Positions 44,301-52,795 of a DNA stretch of 64,000 nucleotides are shown piece by piece. A program made the translations under genes and the position numbers. A model generated the notes under the pieces. That model had not been told where the DNA came from. It was given only the letters and a program-made list of their open reading frames with translations, and made no database searches. The stretch is from PNNG01 sp046291695 (lineage in GTDB: Bacteria; Bacteroidota; Bacteroidia; UBA7662), in NCBI GenBank assembly GCA_046291695.1, contig JBKBSO010000011.1, positions 65,676 to 129,675 on the forward strand, in the 5' to 3' direction. How positions within the stretch are numbered: the first letter of the stretch is position 1; every line of letters starts with the position of its first letter.

Positions 44301-47294
44301 CGAGCCCTGAATAATTGATGTGCTTACTGCGCTGTCAAGTCGAATGGTTATGCTCCTTGAAGCGCTTGCACCATTGGTTCTGCTAATGGTTAAAGGGAAG
44401 GTTTCAGCTGTGCTGTAATTGGCATCAATCAATACAAACTCCGCTGGACCTACCAGCAATCCAGCATTAATAAAGTTTACAGCAGCTGTTAGGGTTGGAA
44501 AATCAGCCGGACCACTGCTTCCTACACGATAGGTGCCAACAATCCCAGGGAAAATTCGGAAACTATGAGGGAAAGCCGGCGGAACAGCATTCGAAGCATA
44601 AAGCCCTTCACCACCCAAAGGCGAGGTGGTTACAATTCCTGCTGCATTGGCCACTGCCAAATAATATTCCACTGTATCCATCAAACTCACGCCACCAATT
44701 AGGCTGTAGTCGAGGTTAAATTGATAAGTTGAACCACTGACAACTGGCAACGAATCGATCGCCCAGACAGATTGGGCTGGCTTGCGATAAAATAATCGGG
44801 CACTACCACTTATAAGGCTGTTGGCGGTATCGGTAATTGTTGCAAATGCGAGGCGATTGGCACTAAGCATGGTATCAGGCAAGGGTACATGCGCAATGTT
44901 TGAAAAAGGCAAACCTGCAAATTCATAAGCCCCAATGTCAGGCACTTGGCCACGTGGTGTACCCAAAATATCGTTTTGCACAAAAGAAATGGCCACCCCA
45001 AGGTTATCGAACTGGTTGTTGCTTGGAATTAATAAAAGCGGGCTCTGGAATGCCGGATCCATACTTACTGAATTCAAATCCTGTGAAGTAGCTGTTTGCC
45101 AATCGGCCAGAGTTGGATATTCAAGCGTACCCAAATTCATCCGGAAAAAGTTAGGGACGTTTTGCCCACCCATTCGGTAGTTGTTGTGGTTGATAATGGT
45201 GCTGTCTAACAAGCTGGTTTGGGTAAAGCGCACCAAACGGAAATTAGGGGGCAAACTGCCGGTAATCGGATTAACTTCCAAATGGTTATTCCTTATGGTT
45301 AAATAGGCCATTGAAGGGTTCGCCGTTGTACCTCCGGTGACATAAATACCGGCTTGCAAGGTGGATGTTGAGGTACTATTCACCTGCATCACAATGGTAT
45401 TGTTTGCGATTTCAACAGCATCTCGCGGATTGTCATTCGCAGACGCAACATAACTGGCCGTTAAGGAGATACCATACGGAACGCCAGTAGATGAAGTGAT
45501 GCTCGAAGCTTGTGTACCGTTAATTACGTTGTTGTAAATTTTATTGGTATTGGTGGTCGCATCAAGCGTATCCGCGTTGAGGTTCGAAAAAATCATACCT
45601 ATGAGGCTGATACCGCCATGAATCATGTTCGACGACACATCCATATTGTAAGCATTGGTGACCCAAATGCCGGCCCCGGCAGTACTGGTACCACTAAAAC
45701 CCGATATGTCGTTACCTACAACTACCAAGCTCGATTGGTTGGTAGCATAAATAGCCCTGTATCGGTAGTTGGTAAAGAAATTTGTAATCACCTGATTACC
45801 CATTGGCAAGTTCAAGCCTGGATTCCCTTCGAGCTGAATGGGATAGTAAAAACCATTAAATTGGTTATTGATAAAAATACCTGCTTCGCCACGATAAAAA
45901 ACACCTACATTAAAACTGCTGGATGAGGTGGTATTGTCGACAAATACACAACCAATTGCCTCACCCTGTGCATTAGGTGAACTGTAGGCCAGAATTCCTT
46001 GACCACTGGCTGATGGCGCTGTATTCCGTTGAAAGGTCAGGTTTTGAAACCCTACCCTGGTATTGCCATTGATGACAAAATGTGAGCGATTGGTCGCCGT
46101 ACCTGCCATATCATGAATCAAGGTAACATCCGAAGCCATGCCCGTGCTGCTGGTAAAGGTAATCGAATTTCCAGCTGTACCACCAGGAATGTTATTAATG
46201 ATATAGGTTCCTGTGTAAGTACCCGGATTAATATTAAAGGTGACTGGCCCTGAAATACCACAATTATTTATCGCATTCACGGCATCCTGAATTGTGGTGT
46301 AATCGGCACCTACTCCTCCTATGCTGAATACGCCTGAAATGCCCGTGCATAGGCTAAAGCTCAGCGTATCGTTCGTTGTATTATTATCGTTACCCAAGCC
46401 ATTTGCATTGGTTGCCCAAACTTTTAATGCATAGGTGCCCGGAGCAGGGATGTTCAACAATGTCGGGAAAGTTACCACTTCGCTTTGACCAGGGCCTAAT
46501 GGCAAGGTGAAATTGAAGTTATTCAACAAAACTGGTGGGTCGTTACCTAGCTGATAGCCCAAATCAGCACTAAAAATTGGATCGGCAGCTAAGCTCATGT
46601 ATCTTGCGCTAACCTGATTGATGCCCGATTGCAACGGCACTGGCGATATTAAGGCATTCGTTCCCAAATCGCGTCCGGTATTAGGCAGGAAGCCAAGTTG
46701 CATATTCGGTCGACTTTGAGAAGTGCTGATCCAAGGCTGGGTATTGGTACACACATTCAAGGCATCGTCTTCGTACCACATGGAAGATGTAAAGCCCACA
46801 TTGGTATTAAAAACCACCGCATTATTTGTAAAATTGTTGTTGTTGAAACAGACTTCTATAATCAGATGATCGCTTCCATTCCAAAAGAAGTTGTTGTTGA
46901 AGGGGTGCGTATTCCATCCGGTGGTTTCGGTGTAGGAAGCCACGCTGTACACCTGCGTAAGGCCTGTGGCGAAATTCGCTGTTGACAACACACTGTCGGT
47001 TGTTGCCAAAATTGAAATGCTAAAGTTCTGTAAAGGCACTGCCTGAACAGTCTGTACATTAAACCCCAGTGAGGTCATGAAACCCGGCGCAGCACCTATG
47101 GCCTGCAATTCTGATGCACGCACCATGAACTGATGTCGTGCACCATAGTACCAATTTCCGTAAGGCGAAGGGTAAGTTGTTGTGGTATTGGTAGTCGTAC
47201 CCGTACCCAATGTAACAATAATTTGAGCCTGAGCCGACTTCATGGTCATGACTGCAACCAAACCAAGCAGCCAGTAACGTAGCGTTTTCAACAT
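41343..47294 (-). CDS. Giant T9SS type A beta-helix surface protein
   Basis: About 1,983 residues from ATG 47294 (the frame runs on to a TTG at 47321). Signal peptide LRYWLLGLVAVMTMKSAQAQ is followed by an N-terminal beta domain, then two pectate-lyase-like modules, each introduced by a similar header: GADYTTIQDAVNAINNCG...PVTFNINPG (about 330-640) and PADFPTLTAAVNFINAGL (about 930-1330). Both hold Asn-ladder repeats such as IRNNRIGSNTVGMHI. A CARDB-like domain (SDVGVSEILSPTVVSAIG) precedes the type A sorting domain RVYPNPTSQFVWFDI. It is expected to be a surface-exposed or released adhesin or polysaccharide-binding protein. Catalytic residues of lyases are not evident. Confidence 0.9.
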   Translation of the reverse strand: MLKTLRYWLLGLVAVMTMKSAQAQIIVTLGTGTTTNTTTTYPSPYGNWYYGARHQFMVRASELQAIGAAPGFMTSLGFNVQTVQAVPLQNFSISILATTDSVLSTANFATGLTQVYSVASYTETTGWNTHPFNNNFFWNGSDHLIIEVCFNNNNFTNNAVVFNTNVGFTSSMWYEDDALNVCTNTQPWISTSQSRPNMQLGFLPNTGRDLGTNALISPVPLQSGINQVSARYMSLAADPIFSADLGYQLGNDPPVLLNNFNFTLPLGPGQSEVVTFPTLLNIPAPGTYALKVWATNANGLGNDNNTTNDTLSFSLCTGISGVFSIGGVGADYTTIQDAVNAINNCGISGPVTFNINPGTYTGTYIINNIPGGTAGNSITFTSSTGMASDVTLIHDMAGTATNRSHFVINGNTRVGFQNLTFQRNTAPSASGQGILAYSSPNAQGEAIGCVFVDNTTSSSSFNVGVFYRGEAGIFINNQFNGFYYPIQLEGNPGLNLPMGNQVITNFFTNYRYRAIYATNQSSLVVVGNDISGFSGTSTAGAGIWVTNAYNMDVSSNMIHGGISLIGMIFSNLNADTLDATTNTNKIYNNVINGTQASSITSSTGVPYGISLTASYVASANDNPRDAVEIANNTIVMQVNSTSTSTLQAGIYVTGGTTANPSMAYLTIRNNHLEVNPITGSLPPNFRLVRFTQTSLLDSTIINHNNYRMGGQNVPNFFRMNLGTLEYPTLADWQTATSQDLNSVSMDPAFQSPLLLIPSNNQFDNLGVAISFVQNDILGTPRGQVPDIGAYEFAGLPFSNIAHVPLPDTMLSANRLAFATITDTANSLISGSARLFYRKPAQSVWAIDSLPVVSGSTYQFNLDYSLIGGVSLMDTVEYYLAVANAAGIVTTSPLGGEGLYASNAVPPAFPHSFRIFPGIVGTYRVGSSGPADFPTLTAAVNFINAGLLVGPAEFVLIDANYSTAETFPLTISRTNGASASRSITIRLDSAVSTSIIQGSASPALLVLDGVGHLTIDGANRVTGNRALTIRNNNTATNTAAVYLRSTLNASVDTFTLQNTIIVGGSNTVTSSFGFVAGGATITTTTQADGLKGLYLLNNEFQRAYFALYTRSTVAVPSENVQIRNNRIGSNTVGMHIGFKGIDVHNAINPQIVDNHISDITGTNSVVRAGIELGGSSTVDAVVERNRIHDVHTAATNAANGVLVLAGNNALIVNNLIYGIRSQNGSATSQTTNASGIRLSGGNGHRIYYNSIHLYDNYTNSSTVGAASAALNITSTVVSNLDVRNNIFSNEMSSVSTGTLAFVAVWLVNNFNWTGTIFDNNAYQVANTANHYFGRQGTTATGPFYDQLPDWRGVSASINPNNDQFSMPQLGKIPAPFTSNTNLRIPTGTLTGIESGGVVITALGTPNTDFDQLSRPQGSGTAPDMGAYEFDGVLVADPFPPVIDSVVVTPSANQCSPTVRTVQVFARDNMGGSGIDSVMLQYTVNQVAQPVVLLSRVSGSSLQGVWSGSLPAAPSGVVLEAEVVARDSAGNFSAFQQLGQFTDDYLAVDAGSDTTIQIGGTATLVASSAGFAGSNYLEASRLGGNSQSGVTFNVRAINAIIIDTIYLQLLGTIGNTATVNVFYNTTAINGQPNISTAAGWIQVANAQPAIIQATGSTGGGALTPVALQTPVLIPAGATYGFHAGSSVSMAYTTHTAANQDTFTDGRIVIYTGPNVGYGGAAPSPSFHPRQFNGAVVYRSNANIYWTVQGNPTVVGTGDTLIVSPLATTTYEATITDSICFKSDDVTVIVSASSDVGVSEILSPTVVSAIGQPYQVKVVIRNFGNQIAASFDVGFSVNQGTAINTNTIARSIAPGDTIHHIFTQSWTPVAGGDLRLCAYTRWTADLNANNDSSCVLYQAVKVQEQPSMITRVYPNPTSQFVWFDIDAEHRGGRLEVRDAAGKLVASRILAAEERYELNVEAWAAGMYTYAYVGEKSIHRGQFVVKR

Positions 47295-47430
47295 AAAAAT
47301 GGTTTTAGGATTAGAGTGCAAAATAATTCATAACCGCATTGCTGCAGCCAGTGTATAAAAAAAAGACAAAAACCTAATCCTGTAACCTATGGGATGCTAT
47401 CACAATTGTAGCCAAACCCTAGAATTCTAA

Positions 47431-49101
47431 TTAATCAAGCGCGGAATTCCTGTTTAAGCTACTCAAAAACACCGGCATAAATACCGCCATACAGCCAATA
47501 ACATTATACCACAAATAAGGCACATCGGTAAAAAAGAATAAAGATAAAATCAGCAATTGAGCAACTATTGCACTCGAAAAAACCACCTTCGTTTGAGCCT
47601 TTTTCAATAAAAAGGCTACCATAAATATACCTAAAATAGTGCCATACACTAACGATCCCAATATATTTACCGCCTCAATGAGGGTTCCTAAGCGGTTGGC
47701 AAACATGGCAAACAAAATGGCATAAAACCCCCAACCAATTGTAGCCATCTTTCCAAATTTAAAGTAATGGGTATCGCTGCCATTGGGATTAATTAATCGC
47801 TTATAAACATCAACTACGGTGGTGCTCGCCAAGGCATTGAGCTCGCTACTGGTACTCGACATCGAAGCGGAAAAAATCACGGAAATAATTAAACCGATTA
47901 ACCCAATCGGCAAAAAATCGAACACATAGCGCAGAAAAATATAATTGGTATCGTTTACGTCGGCAGATGGCAAAGCTGCCTTAATCACGGTGCGGGCCAA
48001 CTCCCTACCCTCTTTTACATGATCTTGAGCTTTCCGGAAATCCTCACGCAAAGCAGCATTCTCGGGATCTTCCAAATAAGAAAAGGCAGCCGCCTTCCGC
48101 CATGCAAGTGCCTGCTCGTAATCAGCTTCAACTGCTGCAAAATTTCCGGCTTGCGTTGAACTACGAACCTCTTTTAGCACAACATGATTAAAGAACACCG
48201 GTGACGACTGAAACAGATAAAATACAAAAACCAATATACCCACGAATAAAATGGCAAACTGCATGGGAATCTTTAATAAACCGTTAAACACCAAACCCAT
48301 CCGGCTTTGAGAAACCGATTGCCCACCTAAATACCGTTGAACCTGGCTTTGATCGGTTCCAAAATACGACAACATCAAAAAAGTACCCCCAATTAGTCCA
48401 CTCCAAATGTTGTAGCGGCTACTCCAGTCAAAATTAAAATCAATGGCTTCTAGTTTTCCCAAGGTTCCGGCCAGCAATAAGCTCTCACGCATTCCTACTT
48501 CCTGGGGCAATCCTTTAAACACATATACCGCGGCAAGCCCCATACCTGCCAAAATAATAGCCATTTGTGTTTTTTGCGTTCTGGCTACTGCTTTTGTTCC
48601 ACCACTTACGGTATAGAGAATCACGATAAGTCCGATGGCAAGATTAGTATAATAGATATTCCAACCCAACAAGCTACTGAGTATAAGAGAAGGAGCAAAA
48701 ATGGTAAAACCCGCTGCTAATCCCCTTTGGGTAAGAAAAAGGAATGCTGCCAGTACCCTGATTTTTAAATCGAAACGCTGTTCAAGAAACTCATAGGCCG
48801 TGTATACATTTAATCGGTAATACACGGGCACGGCAAATGCACACAGGATGACCATGGCAATGGGAAGGCCAAAATAAAACTGAATGAACCCCATGCCATC
48901 GGTAAATGCCAGTCCTGGCGCCGACAAAAAGGTGATGGCACTGGCCTGTGTTGCCATTATACTCAATCCGACAGTAAACCAACTCATGCTCCTGCCACGC
49001 AAGTACGATTGCATGTCTTTATCCTGCTTGCTTTTATACAAGCCATAGGTGACAATGAGTAATTGCGAAAGGACCAAGACCGTCCAGTCGACCCAACTCA
49101 T
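47431..49101 (-). CDS. Sodium/solute symporter (SSS family)
   Basis: A 556-residue inner-membrane transporter with about 13 hydrophobic segments (LeuT-like fold). Family features include ITFLSAPGLAFTDG near the start, TVSGGTKAVARTQKTQ and SSTSSELNALASTTVVDVYK around the conserved sodium-site region. A hydrophilic insert of about 90 residues (about 295-385: VVLKEVRSSTQAGNFAAVEA ... KAALPSADVNDTNY) interrupts the membrane part. ATG 49101 overlaps the stop of the 52-residue peptide in an ATGA arrangement; a GTG at 49107 is also in frame. The substrate is unknown; the operon partner PIG-L deacetylase suggests a product released from a GlcNAc-like conjugate. Confidence 0.93.
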   Translation of the reverse strand: MSWVDWTVLVLSQLLIVTYGLYKSKQDKDMQSYLRGRSMSWFTVGLSIMATQASAITFLSAPGLAFTDGMGFIQFYFGLPIAMVILCAFAVPVYYRLNVYTAYEFLEQRFDLKIRVLAAFLFLTQRGLAAGFTIFAPSLILSSLLGWNIYYTNLAIGLIVILYTVSGGTKAVARTQKTQMAIILAGMGLAAVYVFKGLPQEVGMRESLLLAGTLGKLEAIDFNFDWSSRYNIWSGLIGGTFLMLSYFGTDQSQVQRYLGGQSVSQSRMGLVFNGLLKIPMQFAILFVGILVFVFYLFQSSPVFFNHVVLKEVRSSTQAGNFAAVEADYEQALAWRKAAAFSYLEDPENAALREDFRKAQDHVKEGRELARTVIKAALPSADVNDTNYIFLRYVFDFLPIGLIGLIISVIFSASMSSTSSELNALASTTVVDVYKRLINPNGSDTHYFKFGKMATIGWGFYAILFAMFANRLGTLIEAVNILGSLVYGTILGIFMVAFLLKKAQTKVVFSSAIVAQLLILSLFFFTDVPYLWYNVIGCMAVFMPVFLSSLNRNSALD

Positions 49102-49256
49102 GACCACACCTCCGTAAACCAGCTCAATAAAAGAATGAGCATTACTAAAAACCCAATTAAGAGCAAGTATATCCCCTTCCAGTTGTACTGCCGTTCAGGA
49201 ATTTGGCCAGCATCTGGTTCAGGAATATGGCTGTGTGGAGTTTTCAACTTGTTCAT
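49098..49256 (-). CDS. 52-residue single-span membrane protein in the deacetylase-symporter operon
   Basis: A short gene easily missed. It reads MNKLKTPHSHIPEPDAGQIP, then ERQYNWKGIYLLLIGFLVML and ILLLSWFTEVWS: an N-terminal soluble part of about 28 residues and one hydrophobic helix at the C-terminal end. Its ATG (49256) overlaps the TGA of the PIG-L deacetylase and its TGA (49100-49098) overlaps the symporter ATG (49101). Such double four-base overlap is strong evidence for a real translated gene. It could be a symporter accessory peptide, comparable in position to small subunits of other SSS transporters, but no family is recognised. Confidence 0.75.
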   Translation of the reverse strand: MNKLKTPHSHIPEPDAGQIPERQYNWKGIYLLLIGFLVMLILLLSWFTEVWS

Positions 49257-51841
49257 TCTTGCTTTTGCTCAATCAGGTTTGTGAACAAACGGATTGCTCC
49301 GGTAACTCCTGAGGGTAATTGGCGAAAAAAACTCAAGCCGGTGTATATATATACGCCTTTACCATAGGTTGCATACAATAAACTTCCTTCGAGCGGAAGT
49401 TCTTTTGGATCATGCATACTCAACAATGCCGTATAACTACTATCCCAGCTTGATGGAAAATACAATCCCCGCTCCTGTACCCATCCATCAAAATCTTCGA
49501 GAGAAATTTTATTTGGCGAAGTAAAAACAGGGTGTTTAGCATGTAAAATTTGAACAGGCGCTTCCTCAACAGTAACCCTACCTCTGCCTAAAGTAAATGG
49601 GTATGGCCCTAGTTCGTTAAATTTAAGCGATTGACTGGTATTGTACTGCAATACTAATGTACCTCCAGCCGCAACATAATCGTACAACATGGGCATTTTT
49701 GATGCCAGCTGTTCGTTGGTATTGGCAATACGTACCCCTAAAACGATGCTTTCGTAGCGCTGTAAACTTTGGGGGCTGCATTTTTCAAGTTCAATATTTT
49801 CAACCGTATAACCCAAGGCTTCGAGGGCTGTTGGAATTTCATCACCTGCTCCCGGAACATAGCCAATGAGTTGCTTATTACGTTTTACATCCAGGAGAAT
49901 CAGGTTGGCTGAAGTATTTTGCATATACAACTGTCGCGGGATATGTGGATATTGAATATGCTTAATGTGCATACCCCCCGACTCTTGTGCATGATGTACT
50001 CGTGCGAATACTTGACCGCTAACTGCATCCTTTCCGGGCTTAAGCTCAAACTGGTAGCGCTTTTCGCGACCTGCAGCCATGGACGAAAGTTCCATAAACT
50101 CCGGTTCGGCATACCAGCCATTAGGCAAGGAAAGACTTAAGCGACCTGCTTCGGCTGCACGGGTGCTTTTGAGCACCAACTCAACCTGTACTGCTTCGCT
50201 GCTGCTTAGGTAATTTTGCGCTGTAAACTGCACGTTTAATGCAGGTACTACTTCAACCGGGCGGTAACGTTCACCCTCCGCAGGATCCGTCCACCGGTAA
50301 TAAACCGGTAATCGTGCTTCTAACCGATACGCTTTATCACCAATTTTTATTTTATAGAGCACCCGTGCCCTTAAACTGGCTGGATTTTCGGCAAAGCCTA
50401 CCCAGCGGTCATCGGGCAATTCAAAAAAGCCTTGATCCAATCGGCCTTGGAGCCAAAATGGATTGCTGAGTGATTGACTTTCTGGTAATTTAACCGATTG
50501 CTCAATTTCCAACTGCTGATTAAAAGGAAGTTTAACCAGTTTTTGAAAGTGATGCAATGCCACATATTGATAAGGTGCATCTTGTTTTGGCTCCATCACC
50601 AAGCGGTCAATATCGATGCGTTCCAGTTCTACTTCTACCGGATGACGCACAATGCTTCGAAGTTCAAGCCGAACGGAATCGCCGGGTGCTAGCTCGTAAC
50701 TCGTAGCTAAAAAATCGTTCCAAATACCTGCACAAGCGGCTATGAGTTGTTGTAATTGTGTGGTTTTAAGCAATTTCCAATGCTTAGTTTCAGGATGTTT
50801 TTCGTCCAGTTTACGTAATGATTCTGCTGCCTGAATTAAGGCAGGCAGCATTTTCCAGGGTTCGGCGGCCACAAACAAGCGTTCAGCCTGTTTAAGTGCA
50901 TCAGCCACAGGCCTGCCGCCTTTTACGCGTTGCCAATCGAGCAACAAGTCTTCGAACAAATCTTTTTTACCGCCGTTGCCGGCAAGCAGTTGCAAGTATT
51001 CTATTTCTTCCCCTCTTTGACGGGCAGCTCCAAATCCTTGGCTCTTATGCATCGAACGGCTGGCAGCAGCTAATTCCCCATAACCAGTTCCCAAAACGGC
51101 ATTATAGCTTCCAACATCCACGGCTAAAAGCCCTTTTTTATCAAAATCTTGACGACCGTAAAACCACCAGGAGGTATTCCAATAGATGCGTTTTGCCTGC
51201 CAAACCGCTACGAACTGTAATTGTTCGGGAAAACGTGTAGGATCGGCAGCAGCCGTAAATGCTTCAAGGGCCAATTGCGCCGAGGCCGTATGATGACCAT
51301 GGGTAGGCGATGGTAACGGATTAAACCGGGTAATGAGCACATCCGGACGAAACTTACGGATTACCCAAACCACATCGGCTAAAAGTGCTTCTTTATCCCA
51401 TTTGGTAAACGTCTCTTCGGGCGATTTCGAATAACCAAAATCATTGGCTCGGGTAAAAAACTGTCGTGCTCCATCAATTTTTCGCGCAGCTAGTAATTCT
51501 TGGGTACGTATAAGCCCTAAGCCTTCGCGCACTTCAGTACCAATGAGGTTTTGCCCCCCATCTCCCCGGGTAAGCGACAAATAAGCTGTTTCTACCTTTT
51601 TTTCGCGTGCTAACCAGGCCAGCATACGTGTGTTTTCATCGTCGGGATGCGCTGCAATATACAACACCTTGCCAAGTACCTGCATTTTCCGAAGCTGTTC
51701 GAGCATTTCACCTGAAGATGGGCTACGTACAGGACCAAAATTAGGCTGAGCCCACAATGCCGGACTGAGGAGCGTGATAAATAAAAGAGACGCGATGATG
51801 CGCGTCTCTTTTTGGTATTTACTGAGTGTCAAAAAAAACAT
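49253..51841 (-). CDS. PIG-L family N-deacetylase, secreted, large
   Basis: About 862 residues from ATG 51841, one base after the upstream gene's stop (frame also open to 51883). A signal peptide (RIIASLLFITLLSPALWAQ) is followed by the PIG-L/LmbE domain with zinc motif AHPDDEN (64-70), LTRGDGGQNLIG, LAARKIDGARQFFTRANDFG and HGHHTASAQLALEAF with the third zinc His. A long C-terminal part holds beta domains (about 420-600), then a Rossmann-like glutamine-amidotransferase/ThuA-type segment (GYTVENIELEKC...VLGVRIANTNEQL...GGTLVLQYNTS). It would deacetylate an N-acetylated sugar conjugate in the periplasm. The first codons carry a terminator-like hairpin. Confidence 0.92.
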   Translation of the reverse strand: MFFLTLSKYQKETRIIASLLFITLLSPALWAQPNFGPVRSPSSGEMLEQLRKMQVLGKVLYIAAHPDDENTRMLAWLAREKKVETAYLSLTRGDGGQNLIGTEVREGLGLIRTQELLAARKIDGARQFFTRANDFGYSKSPEETFTKWDKEALLADVVWVIRKFRPDVLITRFNPLPSPTHGHHTASAQLALEAFTAAADPTRFPEQLQFVAVWQAKRIYWNTSWWFYGRQDFDKKGLLAVDVGSYNAVLGTGYGELAAASRSMHKSQGFGAARQRGEEIEYLQLLAGNGGKKDLFEDLLLDWQRVKGGRPVADALKQAERLFVAAEPWKMLPALIQAAESLRKLDEKHPETKHWKLLKTTQLQQLIAACAGIWNDFLATSYELAPGDSVRLELRSIVRHPVEVELERIDIDRLVMEPKQDAPYQYVALHHFQKLVKLPFNQQLEIEQSVKLPESQSLSNPFWLQGRLDQGFFELPDDRWVGFAENPASLRARVLYKIKIGDKAYRLEARLPVYYRWTDPAEGERYRPVEVVPALNVQFTAQNYLSSSEAVQVELVLKSTRAAEAGRLSLSLPNGWYAEPEFMELSSMAAGREKRYQFELKPGKDAVSGQVFARVHHAQESGGMHIKHIQYPHIPRQLYMQNTSANLILLDVKRNKQLIGYVPGAGDEIPTALEALGYTVENIELEKCSPQSLQRYESIVLGVRIANTNEQLASKMPMLYDYVAAGGTLVLQYNTSQSLKFNELGPYPFTLGRGRVTVEEAPVQILHAKHPVFTSPNKISLEDFDGWVQERGLYFPSSWDSSYTALLSMHDPKELPLEGSLLYATYGKGVYIYTGLSFFRQLPSGVTGAIRLFTNLIEQKQE
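51783..51812 (-). terminator. Terminator-like hairpin inside the PIG-L start region
   Basis: AAAAGAGACGCG (51783-51794) pairs perfectly with CGCGTCTCTTTT (51801-51812) around a 6-base loop; on the minus strand it is followed by a short T-rich stretch. It lies 30-60 bases past the DUF2911 stop yet inside codons 11-20 of the PIG-L protein (the signal peptide), so it may attenuate read-through into PIG-L. Confidence 0.65.
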
Positions 51842-51842
51842 C

Positions 51843-52721
51843 TTACTTTTTACGAGCTGGCTTTTCCTTGGACCATGAAGCAATGCTGGCTTCTATTTCT
51901 GCTTTGTTCATGGCATACCAGCCACTCGGACTAGCTTCACCTGCGGCCTTAGCAGCCTGTGCAGCCGCTGTGGCTTCTTTAGGCTCACCCAAAGCGGCAT
52001 GTGCCCTGGCTTTTGCCCAATGGGCCATAAAATGGTTGGGATTTAAGCTCGTTGCACGATTGGCATACATCAAGGCGTCTTTTGCATCCCCTCCATTGGC
52101 CAGCAAATAATTACAAGCATTGGCATATGGATACCAATCAGCAGGCGTATTGTTAAAATGTTTGTTGATGCTGGCAAACGCCTGAGATTTGGAATCGACA
52201 TTTACCGGGAACTTCAATTTCAGTTTTTCCCATTTCATCACTACGTGTGCCTCATCTGCACTTACATGGTTAATGTAAAAGCCCAACCGCTCCTTGCTAT
52301 CTTGCAACTTCTCGGGCTGAACTTCAAATCGTATTACATCTAGCTCTTTCTTGTAGTTGGTCGACCCCCATTGTCCTGCATTGCTATTGAGGATTACAGT
52401 CCACTTATCAGCCATTGGAATTGTAAATAAGGCATATTTCCCGGCCTTTACCTCCTTACCAGCAACCAGCACATCGGTACTGAAGCTTATTTCGGTGGCA
52501 GTATTTGCGCCAGTGCGCCAAACTTCATTGTATGGAACAAGATTTCCCCAAATTTCGCGACCATTTACGGCTGGAGAACTGTAAGTAACTGCTACTTCGG
52601 TAAGGCCCACGGTGTACATCACACTGGCTTTAGGGCTAGGCTGAGGCAAGGCCAATTGGGCAAGCGTAACCATGGTTGCAGAAAAAATGATGAACAAGGT
52701 GGCTAAAGCGATCTTTCTCAT
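51843..52721 (-). CDS. DUF2911 family protein with C-terminal TPR-like helices
   Basis: About 292 residues from ATG 52721, chosen because it opens a clean signal peptide (MRKIALATLFIIFSATMVTL). The DUF2911 domain contains SVMYTVGLTEVAVTYSSPAV, GREIWGNLVPYNEVWRTGAN and WGSTNYKKELDVI. The last 90 residues form helix pairs like tetratricopeptide repeats (YANACNYLLANGGDAKDALMYANRA). The function of DUF2911 is unknown; it is periplasmic. The PIG-L gene follows one base after its stop. Confidence 0.85.
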   Translation of the reverse strand: MRKIALATLFIIFSATMVTLAQLALPQPSPKASVMYTVGLTEVAVTYSSPAVNGREIWGNLVPYNEVWRTGANTATEISFSTDVLVAGKEVKAGKYALFTIPMADKWTVILNSNAGQWGSTNYKKELDVIRFEVQPEKLQDSKERLGFYINHVSADEAHVVMKWEKLKLKFPVNVDSKSQAFASINKHFNNTPADWYPYANACNYLLANGGDAKDALMYANRATSLNPNHFMAHWAKARAHAALGEPKEATAAAQAAKAAGEASPSGWYAMNKAEIEASIASWSKEKPARKK

Positions 52722-52795
52722 AATATGTTTAAGGTTGATTGAAGCAAAGTTAACGATTGAAGTTCTTTTTTGTTGGAAAGAAACGTAAAAGCGCA

